Source: Saccharum officinarum (lineage: Eukaryota; Streptophyta; Magnoliopsida; Poales; Poaceae). From it: a stretch of 64,000 nucleotides of DNA. The position numbers and the translations under genes were made by a program. How positions within the stretch are numbered: position 1 is the stretch's first letter; each line of letters opens with the position of its first letter. Shown here one piece after another: positions 1 to 11,472 of this stretch. The notes beneath the pieces were generated by a model. The model did not search any database. It had not been told where the DNA came from and saw only the letters and a list, made by a program, of their open reading frames with translations. The stretch covers positions 77,786,502 to 77,850,501 of the forward strand of contig CM036201.1 of NCBI GenBank assembly GCA_020631735.1, in the 5' to 3' direction.

Positions 1-581
1 GGAGATATAAATATTGTACTTATTTTATTCTACAAATCTAGTCAAACTTACGGCATGGAAACCAAAGTGCCATAAAGCAAAAACAATAGTTATTTTGGAA
101 GGGAGGGAGTACTAATTCTTCCTATTTGTATTTGCGTTGGAGAATATCCAAAGCTAGTAAACACGAATATGCATGTCCAGCTAAAATGATTCGCATGGCA
201 TCCATGTGTTCTGTGTCCAGCTCCAGGCTGCAGCTAGACTGGCCAAGCCCAACCAACCATGGTGGCATGGTGTCATGCTGAGGCGGGAGACGGACGAGAG
301 GCTGCCTGGTATGTCCTCAGGGGCGTGCAACCCGTGCGATCAAACAGGGCCTCGAATTCTTAGGGGCCTAAAAAATAACAGCCTATCAGGCCAGGTCAGG
401 GAATCTCAATGCTGCGGATTTGCCCTAGTGCTGAACCGCTGATGAGCTGATGCATGTAAAATTTGAGATGCCTTCCGTGGGTAACTGTCTTTTAGTCTTG
501 TATTAGTAATACTATATCATTGGAATTATTTATTGTGGGTAAACAGTCTTATCCTCTTGTACTCCCTTCATTTTAAATTAG
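1..581 (-). repeat. Segment F, partial copy, including the end of a Stowaway-type MITE (1-109)
   Basis: This is the DNA that follows the 3' end of the Copia LTR. It is the same sequence as 60918-61499 and 41371-41952 reversed. Bases 1-109 are one end of a 252-bp Stowaway-like element, complete at 10749-11000, ending in the GGGAGGGAG terminal repeat next to TA. Near 570 a second Stowaway-like end abuts the LTR, so the Copia element may have inserted in an older MITE. The 78-codon ORF at 206-442 recurs in each copy but shows no family resemblance. Confidence 0.75.
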
Positions 582-2299
582 TGAAGGACCGAAACGGCGA
601 TCAGAGGGGGTGAATGGGAGCCTCAAATTTCTTTCGAAACTTTCGACCGCTGTCCCAAAATCAACCCCAAAAGGCACACAAACAAATGCTACGAAAACTC
701 GAGCCACCAAGACTTAAGAGACCCTAAAGACATTCCTCAGATTACTAGAAACCCAACGCAAAAGACGGAACTCGAATCGGAAACCGAACGGGCGAGAAAC
801 AGATCGCAACAGCACAGACTGCGAGCCGCGGACAGTCCGCTACAGTACCGTGGACAGTCCGCAGGTCAAAAATCTGAAAACGAACTTCGCGGAAGCAGTT
901 CTGTTCTCGACTGAAAAATAACTGCTACAGTACCGCAGACAGTCCGGGCTTGGGGGCCGGACAGTCCGCGAGTACGGACACCGTGCAGCAATGAAAGCAC
1001 AGAAAAAATCTCGACTCCCGGACTGTCCGCTACAGTACCGCGGACTGTCCACGAATCGCGAAACAGCAGGAACACAGAGCTCCGAAAATCGCTTCCTCTC
1101 TTTGATCTTCCGCTTTGTGGCCAAATCTTCACCAACTGCCACGAAATTTGGTGAGCATGATCACAAGACAGTAGGGGAGCTACCTCTAAGAGGTCATCGC
1201 CCAATTTGAAGCCAATCAACGGGAAATCGAAGGAGAACAAAAACACCGGTTCTTGAGACCTAGACCAAGAAATCCTCCGATCTACTTGCTCGTGAGGAAT
1301 TGATGGATTTCCTTCGGTCGAAAGATTCTACTCACGTCATATCACGAATCAAGGCAACAAAAACGAACCAAAATGGTCTAGAAACGACGAATCAAAGGAA
1401 GAACTAGAGGGGAGAAAATGAAGAACGCGAAGAACACATCATGAACTCACAAATTGATTTCTCTGCCGAACACCGGAGGACACCGGAGGATTCGGGACCT
1501 CCTTCCCTCAAAGATTCATGGTTCTTACACTAATCAGTGGATTAGTGGACCTCTCTTTTACACACAAGCACCTAGAGGAAGAAACCCTAAAGGAGAAAAT
1601 GAAAATGGAGGAGGTGAGGAAGATAGGGGCTCTCTCATCCTATTTAACAGGGCTATTACACATTTCCAGTTTTGCCCCTGTATACAAAAGAGCCAAACCA
1701 TTTAGCCAAGGGCGTAAAGGTCCAACCCTGTGTCATCTTCATCCGACGGCCACCGCGCCTCCTCACCGGTAGCTTCGCCTCGACGCGAACTCCCCGATGC
1801 CGCCACGTGTCGTCCGTTCCTCCTCGGAACCTCCGCCCGGGTTTTGAGGCCCAAACCCGTAAACCCGCCTCCGATGGTTTTGAGGCCCAAACCATCAAAC
1901 CGCTTCGCGAGTAGCGTACTCCATACGCGTCCCCCGCCATTCGACACGTGTCACCTCCACAGTCAACACAGTCACTCCCATGTCTTCTCGCGCTTGTCGA
2001 TGTCCCAAGTGTCAGCCACCGCGGCTAGCCACCCGGCCTCCGGGTCCCTCGGTCTAAGCCTCACGTCCGTCCTTCACCCCTCTGGTCCATCGGCACGGCA
2101 CGTCCTCCTTGACCTTCACCTCGCCGTCGGCTACCGCCTCCGTGCTCCACACCTGCACAACACAAGCCAAGAGACATGTCGCATACAAGGCTTTCGCCAA
2201 GGTAGGATTAGTCACCACTCAACCTACTTCGTGGATCACATTGACAATCACTCATCACAAAACGAACACACAAGGGTACTTGTCAACCTTGTGTTCGCA
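582..2299 (-). repeat. 3' LTR of Copia element (left copy), 1718 bp
   Basis: On the minus strand the LTR starts TGCGAACACAAGG directly after the polypurine tract and ends CGGTCCTTCA, giving TG..CA ends. It matches 59196-60917. It holds several copies of the palindromic 11-mer CGGACTGTCCG and of GGTACTGTAGC at about 830-1060. Long ORFs inside it, such as 216 codons at 1730-2380, run antisense to the element and are not credible genes. Confidence 0.92.
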
Positions 2300-2310
2300 A
2301 TCTCCCCCTT
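2300..2310 (-). other. Polypurine tract of left Copia element
   Basis: Minus strand AAGGGGGAGAT lies immediately upstream of the 3' LTR start, the usual plus-strand primer position. Three further G-rich purine runs of the same type occur upstream within the post-pol spacer. Confidence 0.85.
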
Positions 2311-3726
2311 GATGAGTGCATTGTCAACACCAATACACGAACAGCTTGAGCAAAAGAAAAAGAAGAAGAAGAGAAAATAAAGAGCTCAACCAAATGACCA
2401 AAAGCCAAAGAAAAGCCAAAACAGGTCATTTGAAATGAGCAAAACTTGGTCCCCAAGACATGGGCAACGGCTCGACGCAACCAAGTAAAACAAAGCTAGC
2501 CCTCAAGAAGAGGCAACGGGCTCAACACCACTAGCAAAGCTCGAAGAGCTGAAAAACTGTTAGACCCTCCAGAAGAGGCAAGGGCTCAACACAACTAGCA
2601 AAAGCAACTCAAGTGCAGCTCCCCCTGAACAAATGCAATCTCACTCAAATGAATGCATATCTTGTGATATTGTGAGTGTGGAAACTTCTCCCCCTTGTTG
2701 ACATATGCACTTATCAAGCTAGAGCCCAAGGATTACAACTCCCCTCAAAACATGCTATGAATGCAGAAATGCACAAATGCAGAAGCTTCAAGATTATAGC
2801 AAGTAGATTGAAAAGATGCTCTAGCTGATGCTATCATGTATATATAGCAACAAATACAAAGTGCTAGCAAATGCTCAAAATGACCAAATAAGATGAAATA
2901 TGGCATTTTAGCAAGTTTGATCAAGTTTGAGCAATTTAAAAGAGGGTCCACCACGAATGAGCACATAGCAAATATAGACAGGAGATCAACCTTGTGCTAC
3001 ACATGTATGCAAAGTGAACTACCCCAAACAAAGTTCACACATCATGTCATGAGACAAACTTGTGATTTGATCAAATTTTCAATCAATTGAATTTTATCGG
3101 AGTTATGCAGCTTATCACCAATGTTTGTCAAACAAATGTGTGCGGGAGGTTATCGATGCCATCAAAACCTGACTTATCAATCATGTCAAGCCTATGCCAA
3201 AAGCAATCAGAAGCTTAAGACAGTGATCTCGGTATCCATTACAGAGCTCAAGTTCACCCTTAAGTGCAATAGGGAGCTGTCTCGATACTCTGACATGGGA
3301 CAGCAAAGACCCATCCCGATCTTTTCATACCTTGTTTTTTTAAGTTTTAGCACAAATTCAAGTTTCTCAAGCAAGTGTGTAACTCAAGGTATGAGCCGTA
3401 GCAACTAAGCATATATACGAAGCAAAAAGGGTTCTCGACACACCTATACATGCCAGTTGCTACAAGTAGTGGTGAACATGTTTCAAGTTTCTTCAAGTGT
3501 TATTCATGTTCACAATTGAAAGAGGCATTTTTAGCTCATATCAAGAGATCAAAGTGAGCCTAAGCAAAGCACATCATATATATCCATAACATCCCCAACA
3601 AGAGCATAGTATCAATCTAGCTACTATAAGGATGAAGCTCAAGATGCAATATGATACATGATGATATGATATGCAAATATGATACAAAAGCAAAATCAAA
3701 AGCTAAACTAAAAACAAAACCAAAAA
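2311..3726 (-). other. Post-pol spacer of left Copia element, with an antisense 95-codon ORF
   Basis: About 1.4 kb lies between the RNase H stop and the polypurine tract. No sense ORF longer than 73 codons is present and I see no envelope-like protein. The spacer has repeated purine-tract look-alikes (near 2500-2760 on the minus strand). An ORF of 95 codons on the plus strand (3121-3408), antisense to the element, is also open in the two right-hand copies. Large spacers are usual in the SIRE/Maximus lineage. Confidence 0.7.
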
Positions 3727-5340
3727 CTAATGTACAAGAACCACAAACTTTCCTCTTCTAAAAAGGATAACAAACCCAAGCTCTCCTCGCAAGCGAGCAA
3801 ACTGGGTTTGGTCAAGGGGTTTAGTGAAGATATCTGCGAGCTGGTTGTGGGTGTCAACATGAATAAGGTCAATGTCCCCTTTCTCATAGTGGTCTCGCAA
3901 GAAGTGAAAACGGACCTCTATGTGCTTGGTTTTGGAGTGAAGAACGGGGTTTTTGGCTACACATATGGCACTGGTGCTATCACAGAACAAAGGCACTCGC
4001 CTAAACTCTAAGCCATAGTCTCGCAAAGTAGCAACCATCCAAAGCAACTGGGAACAGCAAGCAGCAGCAACATACTCAGCTTCTGTGGTGGATTGGGCTA
4101 CAGTAGACTGCTTGCGAGAGGACCAAGACACAAGTAAAAACCCAAGAAACTGACAAGTCCCAGAAGTGGACTTCCTCTCAGTACGACAGCCAGCATAATC
4201 CGCATCAGAGTAACCGCAAAGAGAAAGAGAGGAGGAAGCCAAAAACCAAAGACCAAATTCGGGTGTGAACCGAAGGTACCTCATGATCCGCTTGACGGCT
4301 TGACGATGCGATGTGCGCGGTGAAGACTGAAAGCGCGCGCACAAGCAGACCGCGAACTGGATGTCCGGTCTCGTTGCCGTCAGGTACAACAACGATCCGA
4401 TCATGCTTCGGTACTCCTTCTGGTCCACAGCTTCTCCTTCCTTGTCTTCGTCCAGGGCCATCGTGGTCGACATGGGCGTCGAAAGAGGCTTGGCCTCGCC
4501 CATATCAAACTTCCTCAGAAGATCCTTGGTGTACTTGCCTTGGTGCACGAATGTTCCTTCACGTGTTTGCTTGATTTGCAGCCCGAGGAAGAATGTCAAC
4601 TCGCCCATCATGCTCATCTCGAATTCCCTGCTCATAGTCTCAGAAAACTTTGCAACAAGAGCGTGAGAGGAACCACCAAAAATGATATCATCCACGTAAA
4701 TCTGAACCAAAAGTGTGTCAGTGCTTGAGGAGAAACAAAGTTTTATCTACGGAACCCATCTAAAGCCCTTAGCAAGCAAGAAGGCTTTCAAACGCTCATA
4801 CCAGGCTCTCGGGGCTTGTTTCAATCCATACAAGGCTTTGTGGAGTTTGTAAACATGGTTGGGATACTTGGGATTTTCAAAGCCAGGGGGTTGTCTCACA
4901 TACACCTCTTCCTCTATGTACCCGTTCAAAAAGGCGCTCTTCACATCCATTTGATACAGTTTGAACCCTTTCGAAACTGCATAAGCTAAGAGCATCCTTA
5001 TAGCCTCGATACGGGCCACAGGAGCAAAGGTTTCTTCAAAGTCTACTCCTCTTTCTGACAAAACCCCTGAGCCACTAGCCTAGCCTTATTCCTCACCACC
5101 ACTCCATCCTCACTTTGCTTGTTCTTGAAAACCCATTTTGTACCTATAGGGTGACACTCAGGTGGAGGCAGAACTAAGACCCAGACTTCATTCCTTTCAA
5201 AGTTTTGTAACTCCTCGTGCATAGCATTGACCCAATCGGGATCAGAAAGTGCGTGTCCAACATTTTGTGGCTCAAAATTAGCGACAAAAGCGGAATGAGC
5301 GAAATGTGAGATTTCATATGACCTTGAGCGTGTAACACGC
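3727..5340 (-). pseudogene. pol: Copia reverse transcriptase-RNase H (left copy), frameshifted
   Basis: The fingers/palm part lies at about 4747-5340, with [20 protein letters not shown] and [10 protein letters not shown] visible. The catalytic YVDD box is in the 327-codon ORF 3727-4710, followed by the connection domain (GSLLYLTATRPDI) and RNase H with SDADYAG, STTEAEYVAA and the DSTSA motif, then KHIEVRFHFLRDH. RT frame is lost near 5060, where one base is missing from an A/G run, and again between 4710 and 4760. The RNase H half is longer and better preserved than in the right copies. A working enzyme would copy element RNA into DNA in virus-like particles. This copy cannot make it. Confidence 0.9.
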
Positions 5341-6692
5341 TGACTGATGTCGCGCGATCATGGTTTGAGGCGGGTGGCGACGCTGGATGTGCCGAGGGGC
5401 TTCCCTCAAAGATGTCGCCTCCCCCTCAACAGCTGCTGGGGCCTCCTCAGGTGCAGCCGACGTAGGCTGAGGAGGCGGCTCGTGCGGACCCCATGTAGTG
5501 GAAGAAGATGGATCTGGTCCGTGAGCCGAAGTAGTTGTCATAGACTCGACTGGAACAGCCGAAGAAGTAGGCTCTGCATCTCCCCAATCAGCATCTTCCT
5601 CATTCTCCTCAACGAAGATGCTCTCACCAATCTCCTGATCACCTGCACTTTCAAAGACAGGAATAGAACAAGGCATGGTCTCGTCGAAAGTGACTTCACA
5701 AGTCTCTACGACTCGGTTAGTTTCAAGATTAAGTACTCGATATGCATGAGAATGTAAAGCATAACCAAGAAAGACACCATCCGAGGATCGAGACTCAAAT
5801 TTATCTAAATTACCTTGTTTCAGAATGAAACACCTGCATCCAAACACTCGAAAGTGGCTCACCTTGGGTAATCGACCGAATCGCAGCTCATAAGAAGTTT
5901 TCTTCATGAAGGCTCGAAGAAAGATGCGATTAGAAACATGACACGCGGTGTTGATCGCTTCGGCCCAATATCTCCTAGGAGTCCTATGCTCATCGAGCAT
6001 CGTCCTGGCCATCTCAACAAGGGTCCGATTCTTGCGCTCAACAACACCATTTTGCTGAGGGACATAGGGAGAGGAAAACTGATGCTCAAGGCCCAAAGAA
6101 GCACAAAAGGTTTCAAAGTGAGTATTCTTGAATTCTGTGCCATTGTCACTATGAATCGCTCTCATGGCATTTTTAGGGAACTCATTTTGCAACCGAAGAA
6201 TCAAATCTCGAGCATGTGAAAAAGCCTCATCCTTACCCTCCATGAAAACACCCAAGAGTAGCGAGAAAAATCGTCCACGATCACTAGAACGTACCACTTC
6301 CCACCCTCTGACCGAACCCGAGCTGGACCAACTGTGTCCATGTGAAGTAGCTCGCCGGGTTTCTTGGTCATGACTTGATTCACAGGTGGGTGAGAAGCGG
6401 CAACCATCTTCCCGTGACGACAAGGGTGACACACCAAATCCTTCTCAAATTTCAACTTGGGCAATCCTCGGATTAGATCAAGTGAGCTCAACCTAGCTAG
6501 TAAGTCAAAGCTCAAATGACCAAGTCTCCTATGCCACTTCCAAAGCTCAGAGGAGGATCCGGCCACCAAACATCGAGAAGAGCCAAAGGAGTGAGAAAAA
6601 TCAGCTCGAAAGACACGGCCAAAAGGAACAATCTGGCAAACAAGATTTCCCTGAGAGTCAAGAACTCGAGACAAACCGGTCTTAAAGCGCAC
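5341..6692 (-). pseudogene. pol: Copia integrase (left copy), frameshifted
   Basis: The zinc-binding part is WHRRLGH then CHPC (about 6400-6560), followed by the first catalytic Asp in MDTVGP, the second in SDNGTEF and Glu in NGVVERKNRT. The C-terminal linker before RT is acidic and Ser/Pro rich. One frameshift at a short T run near 6240 separates the zinc part from the DDE core; the same shift is in the right copies. Unlike them, this copy keeps the codons after SDNG and in FGRLPKVSHFRVFG, which have become stops on the right. It is one segment of the gag-pol polyprotein. Confidence 0.88.
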
Positions 6693-6952
6693 TCAAAGCC
6701 ATCTTGAAGGAGTTGCGAAATAGAAAGCAAGTTGAAATGCAAGTTCGAAACCAAAGCAACATCCTTCAAGACAAAACTCTCATTGACCTGAATGGTCCCA
6801 CGAGAAAGCACTTTACCTTTGCTATTATCCCTGAATGTGATGTACTCCTTACATTGCACGGGGTCGAGGCTAGAGAACCATTTAGAACTTTCGGTCATGT
6901 GGCGCGAGCATCTGGAATCAACGAGCCATGTGTTCTCCAGACCTCCGTCCTA
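6620..6952 (-). pseudogene. pol: Copia aspartic protease (left copy), active-site motif altered
   Basis: The motif reads WLVDSRCSRHMTE where the family has WLVDSGCSxHMTG. The catalytic Asp is kept but the following Gly of DSG is Arg, which should abolish cleavage. The domain continues through FLKDVALVSNLHFNLLSIS-type sequence into the integrase. The frame changes just upstream: the gag reading frame ends at a TGA near 6953. Confidence 0.8.
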
Positions 6953-7804
6953 TCAATAGAAAGACATAGGATGAGCAAATGGCGCAACACTGGGGTTAGT
7001 AAACTGTGAAGGATACCAGTGTTGGCTCATTTGCCCTGGAAAAGTGTTAGGAAAAACACCAAACATGCCATGTCCCATTTGAGGAAAGCGGGCACCAAGT
7101 GGGGAAAAACGTGGTCTGCTAGAGCTGTAGGACTGAAAGCCACTGTCACGAGGTCCAAAATAATATTGATCATGATCTGAACCACGCCGGGCACAACCAC
7201 CATGACCACCGCGTGGTCTAGCAACCTGAGGCCTAGCACCTTGAGGCATTGCACCTCTTGGCCTAGCATTGCACCTCTGAACAGGCGGCACATGTACGCC
7301 ATGGGACAGGCGGTACATATTTTGGTTGTTCAACTCATACTCCCGTCGCTCATCTCTCTTCCTCCTAAAGCAAAACTCAACAAGGTGACCAACCCTATGG
7401 CAATAGTCACAGTGATACCTCACCTCTCTCTTGAGTGGTTGTTGGCTCACTTTCTTGTGGGTATATGTCACTCTTGGTAGCTTTCTGGCTTTAGGAAGGG
7501 GATCCTCAGAGATGTTCGGTAGAGTGTCAAGTGGGTTCCTGAGATGGTTCGGTTTTAGAACCCAAACTTGTTTCTGAGGTGGAGCTCTTGGAGGCTCTTT
7601 AAACACTCCATCTTTCACAGTGGGTTTGGTAGGTTTAGGTGGATTGATCTTGATCAATTTGGGAGTAGTGGAAGGTTTCTCACTTGGGCTCAAACCACTG
7701 AATTCACCAACTTTTCCATAGACATTTTCACCCTTCCCACCTAGAGCAAAGCCTACTCCCGATGTCCCAGTTCCCCGTCTGAACTGGCTCATCATCATGC
7801 CCAA
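6953..7804 (-). pseudogene. gag: Gag C-terminal/linker region with second zinc knuckle (left copy)
   Basis: This 283-codon open frame begins after a TAG that interrupts the polyprotein. It contains a second CCHC knuckle, CDYCHRVGHLVEFC, then Arg/Gly-rich sequence (ARPRGG, CARRGSDHDQ). Two zinc knuckles, one in gag and one ahead of the protease, fit the SIRE/Maximus lineage. The matching right copies carry extra TAA stops here. Confidence 0.8.
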
Positions 7805-9573
7805 CTACGGTTCACTATAAGACACCCAATTTAAGATGGACCAAAGGTATGTGTTGTCTTCCTCGGATCTCATCTTGTCATGCCTGCAAGACTCAAGCTC
7901 CAACACCAAACTCTCATAACGTGCACACTCAACAACAGTGCTATCTGAACTGGCCTTCTCAAGAGCAAGGATCTTGGCATTCTTCTCTGCCAGCTCAGAT
8001 TGCAAGCCTGAACAAGACTTGCACGCACCCAACAAGCTAGACCTAGCCTTCAGCTCATCGTTCTCATCTAACAAGGTAGCATACTTAGATTGCAACTCAG
8101 AAAAGTTAGTCATATGAACAGCACATTCATCGCACTCAACCTCGTCAGACACATAAACAACAAGCTTCTTAGCTTTCTCAAGCTCTTTCTCTACAACTTC
8201 TAGCTTGTCCTTAAACTCTTTCCTCTTACGAGCAGCATGTTTCAGCAGCTTATCTTGACTCATCAAAGTATCGGTCATGATATCAAGCTCGGCAATAAGA
8301 GCATCGACGGAGGGTTTTACCTCGGTAGAGTCGTCGTCACCGGGAAGCACGTCCTTGTTAGGCTTCACCCCTTCATCCACAGCCATGGTGCAGTAGCCTC
8401 CATGGATGGACTTGGCGACAAGCAAAGCCCGGTCAACTTGTCCTCACGCCTCTTCTCGGACTCATCATCGCTCGAGGAAGAAGAAGACCGGTCGTCGTCG
8501 GTGTCGTTGTCAAGGTCGCTGAGGGAGGCGAGGAAGGCGCACTCTTGAGCCTTGGCCTTCTTGAAGTACTTCTTCTTCAGCGCCTCCTTGTCGAATCCTC
8601 CCTTCGACTGGTGCTTGGAGGTGTACTCGCGCTTGTCCTTGCGCTTGCTGGAGTCGTACTTATTGAAGGAGTGATTGTTCTTCTTGGGGCAGTGGGCGAC
8701 GAAGTGGTCAGGATCTCCACAGTCGTAGCATCCTTCCTTCGGACCACCACCACGCCAGCGATTCAAGCGGTTGTTGTGAAACCACGAGAACCGACTGATG
8801 ATCAACGCTAGCTCGTCGTCCCCAAGACTCTCCATCTGTTCCTCTATGACAGACACCAAAGAAGACAAGGCAAAAGACACCTGTGAAGGGTTAGCCAAAG
8901 AACTTGAGCCATTACCTAAGACCAAGGCCATAGTCGGTGCAAAGAGATTCTTGAGCTTGGCTTGGGTCTGGTAGTCGATCTCGGTGGACTTGAGCTTGCT
9001 GAAAAGCTCATCCACAGTGAGAGTCTCATACCCCGAAGACTCAATGATGGCGGTCACCTTCACATCCCATACCTTCCGATCTAGGGCATATAGAAGCTTG
9101 AGTGCCCTCTCATGATCATCATAAGGTAACTGTGCCTTGTTTGCTCGTATCTTGTTGACGATGGTCTGAAAGCGAGAAAACATGGCATCGCTGGACTCGC
9201 CATCAAGCTGAGTGAAGTTCTCGTACTCCCTCTTGTACGTCTCGTAGAGTCTGGTTTTGACATATGCGGTCCCCTCGTGATAGCTCTGAAGCCTCGCACA
9301 GATCTCCCGAGCAGTAGTACAATCAGAGACTCTCTTGAACTCCTGAAGCGAAAGACTCGAGAAAAGAACTGCGCGAGCTCTGCTATTAGCGTTGTGCTGA
9401 TCTTTTTGATCTTGCGTGACACGAGCACGGGGTTCAAGCACAACATAAGTAGCACCCTCGCAAATCTCCCAAACAAGCCAATCAATCCCCTGGAGATGCG
9501 TGGACATGCGGATCTTTCAATAGGGATAATTTGTTCCATCAAAGAACGGTGGTTTGCCAGAACCACGCTCCAT
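7805..9573 (-). pseudogene. gag: Copia gag (left copy)
   Basis: The expected start MERGSGKPPFFDGTNYPY lies just downstream of the primer site. It is followed by TGA where the family has Trp (codon 19), then a long open stretch. The gag core, a CCHC knuckle CYDCGDPDHFVAHC, a Lys-rich segment, an Asp/Ser-rich patch and a coiled-coil C-terminal part follow. A single missing T near 8415-8424 shifts the frame; the right copy lacks this deletion and stays open for 567 codons. Gag would form the virus-like particle and bind element RNA. Confidence 0.9.
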
Positions 9574-9619
9574 GTCGCCTTCGTGGATCACGGACCGATT
9601 AAGGTGGAATGATCCTTAA

Positions 9620-9634
9620 CCGGCTCCGATACCA
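9620..9634 (-). other. Primer binding site of left Copia element
   Basis: Minus strand TGGTATCGGAGCCGG starts two bases inside the LTR end, matching the common initiator-Met tRNA primer site TGGTATCAGAGCC with one difference. It fixes the element's orientation and the LTR boundary at 9637. Confidence 0.9.
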
Positions 9635-9636
9635 AT

Positions 9637-9929
9637 TGAAGGACCGAAACGGCGACCAGAGGGGGGGTGAATGGGAGCCTCAAATTTCTTTCGAAACTTT
9701 CGACCGCTGTCCCAAAATCAACCCCCAAAAGGCACACAAACAAATGCTACGAAAACTCGAGCCACCAAGAGTTAAGAGACCCTAAAGACATTCCTCAGAT
9801 TACTAGAAACCTAACGCAAAAGACGAAACTCGAATCGGAAACCAAACGGGCGAGAAACAGATCGCAACAGCACAGACTACGAGACGCGGACAGTCCGCTA
9901 CAGTACCGTGGACAGTCTGCTACAGTACT
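9637..9929 (-). repeat. Truncated 5' LTR (LTR2'), last 293 bp only
   Basis: It carries the 3' part of the LTR next to the primer site and then switches abruptly at 9929/9930 to segment F. The break lies in the repeated GTACTGTAGC tract. The right arm has the same truncation at 42914-43206, so the event predates the inverted duplication. Without a 5' LTR promoter the element could not transcribe itself normally. Confidence 0.88.
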
Positions 9930-11472
9930 ACGATGGAAATAAGTGAATAAACTGAGATTGAATATATTTCCTAATTTACACTTGCATTTTTTCCTATTTG
10001 AGTTTGGATTTCTATGCAACATATTTAGAATTGGAGACATATATTTGGATTAGGATTCCTATAACTATCTATATTACTTTAGGAACTCTGTCTATGTGTC
10101 ATATAAATATGAGAGTTGTAGAGATATAAATAACATCCATATTCATGAAGTTAGTTAGGAGAAGACGGACCAAACAAAAGGATGGACGAAAAAAAGCCTG
10201 AAATTTTGCCTTTTATTATTAAGGTATAGATTTGCAAGTGGCTACATAGTTTGTATGGCATATTTTTTTACTATCACAACACCATATAACAATTAAATCA
10301 TATAGTTGGTGTACGAAACCATAAAACGATTTTGTGTACTGGAAGATCATATTTCATTCATCAACTAAAACTATTTCAGATGACGTGGCACTCTTGAAAA
10401 CAACTAAATGAAACTCAGGACACTTTATCTCTACCTTCACCACCCGCAAAAAAAAATCTACCTTCACCATCTAAATGTACCCACAATGACTCAACAGAAT
10501 GAAACAACATACTAGGTTGTAGGGATGAAATCGGACCAGATATGGATGGACATTGCTCACACAATATTTGTTTTAATATTTTTCTTCGTAGTCGAAGCCG
10601 GATACAGATATGAATGCAGATTTTTTGCTTCGATTGCAAATACTAATAAATGTGCCTCAATTACAGTACAAGCGGCCACAAATATTTCTTCGGATATTGA
10701 GTAAATGCAACAACTACATATATCACATTTTCGGTTCTCCAAGACATCCTCCCTCGGCTCCAAAATAACTGTCGTTCTGGCTTTCCGAAAAATAACTTTG
10801 ACTAATGTTATATTAAAAATATTAATATTTATGGTACATAATTAATATTATTAGATAGATCGTTGAATCTATTCTCATAATAAATTTATTTGGAGATATA
10901 AATATTGTACTTATTTTATTCTACAAATCTAGTCAAACTTACGGCATGGAAACCAAAGTGCCATAAAGCAAAAACAATAGTTATTTTGGAAGGGAGGGAG
11001 TACTAATTCTTCCTATTTGTATTTGCGTTGGAGAATATCCAAAGCTAGTAAACACGAATATGCATGTCCAGCTAAAATGATTCGCATGGCATCCATGTGT
11101 TCTGTGTCCAGCTCCAGGCTGCAGCTAGACTGGCCAAGCCCAACCAACCATGGTGGCATGGTGTCATGCTGAGGCCGGAGACGGACGAGAGGCTGCCTGG
11201 TATGTCCTCAGGGGCGTGCAACCCGTGCGATCAAACAGGGCCTCGAATTCTTAGGGGCCTAAAAAATAACAGCCTATCAGGCCAGGTCAGGGAATCTCAA
11301 GGCTGCGGATTTGCCCTAGTGCTGAACCGCTGATGAGCTGATGCATGTAAAATTTGAGATGCCTTCCGTGGGTAACTGTCTTGTAGTCTTGTATTAGTAA
11401 TACTATATCATTGGAATTATTTATTGTGGGTAAACAGTCTTATCCTCTTGTACTCCCTTCATTTCAAATTAC
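9930..11472 (-). repeat. Segment F' with internal Stowaway MITE (10749-11000)
   Basis: The 1.54-kb piece is identical in kind to 41371-42913 and to 60918-62450. It holds a 252-bp Stowaway-like element with inverted ends (CTCCCTCCC and GAGGGAG) and an AT-rich middle. The rest is unannotated AT-rich DNA with short ORFs (10415-10639, 10557-10763, 11097-11333) that recur only because the segment is duplicated. Confidence 0.85.

Noticed and set aside
206..442. 78-codon ORF present in four places
   Set aside because: Its recurrence follows from the duplicated segment F; there is no independent sign of coding.
1730..2380. 216-codon plus-strand ORF repeated at 50462-51112 and 59115-59765
   Set aside because: It runs antisense through an LTR, recurs only because the LTR does, and has no domain.
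2311..3726. Envelope-like gene after pol
   Set aside because: No sense ORF longer than about 73 codons, no signal peptide or membrane segment with consistent frame.
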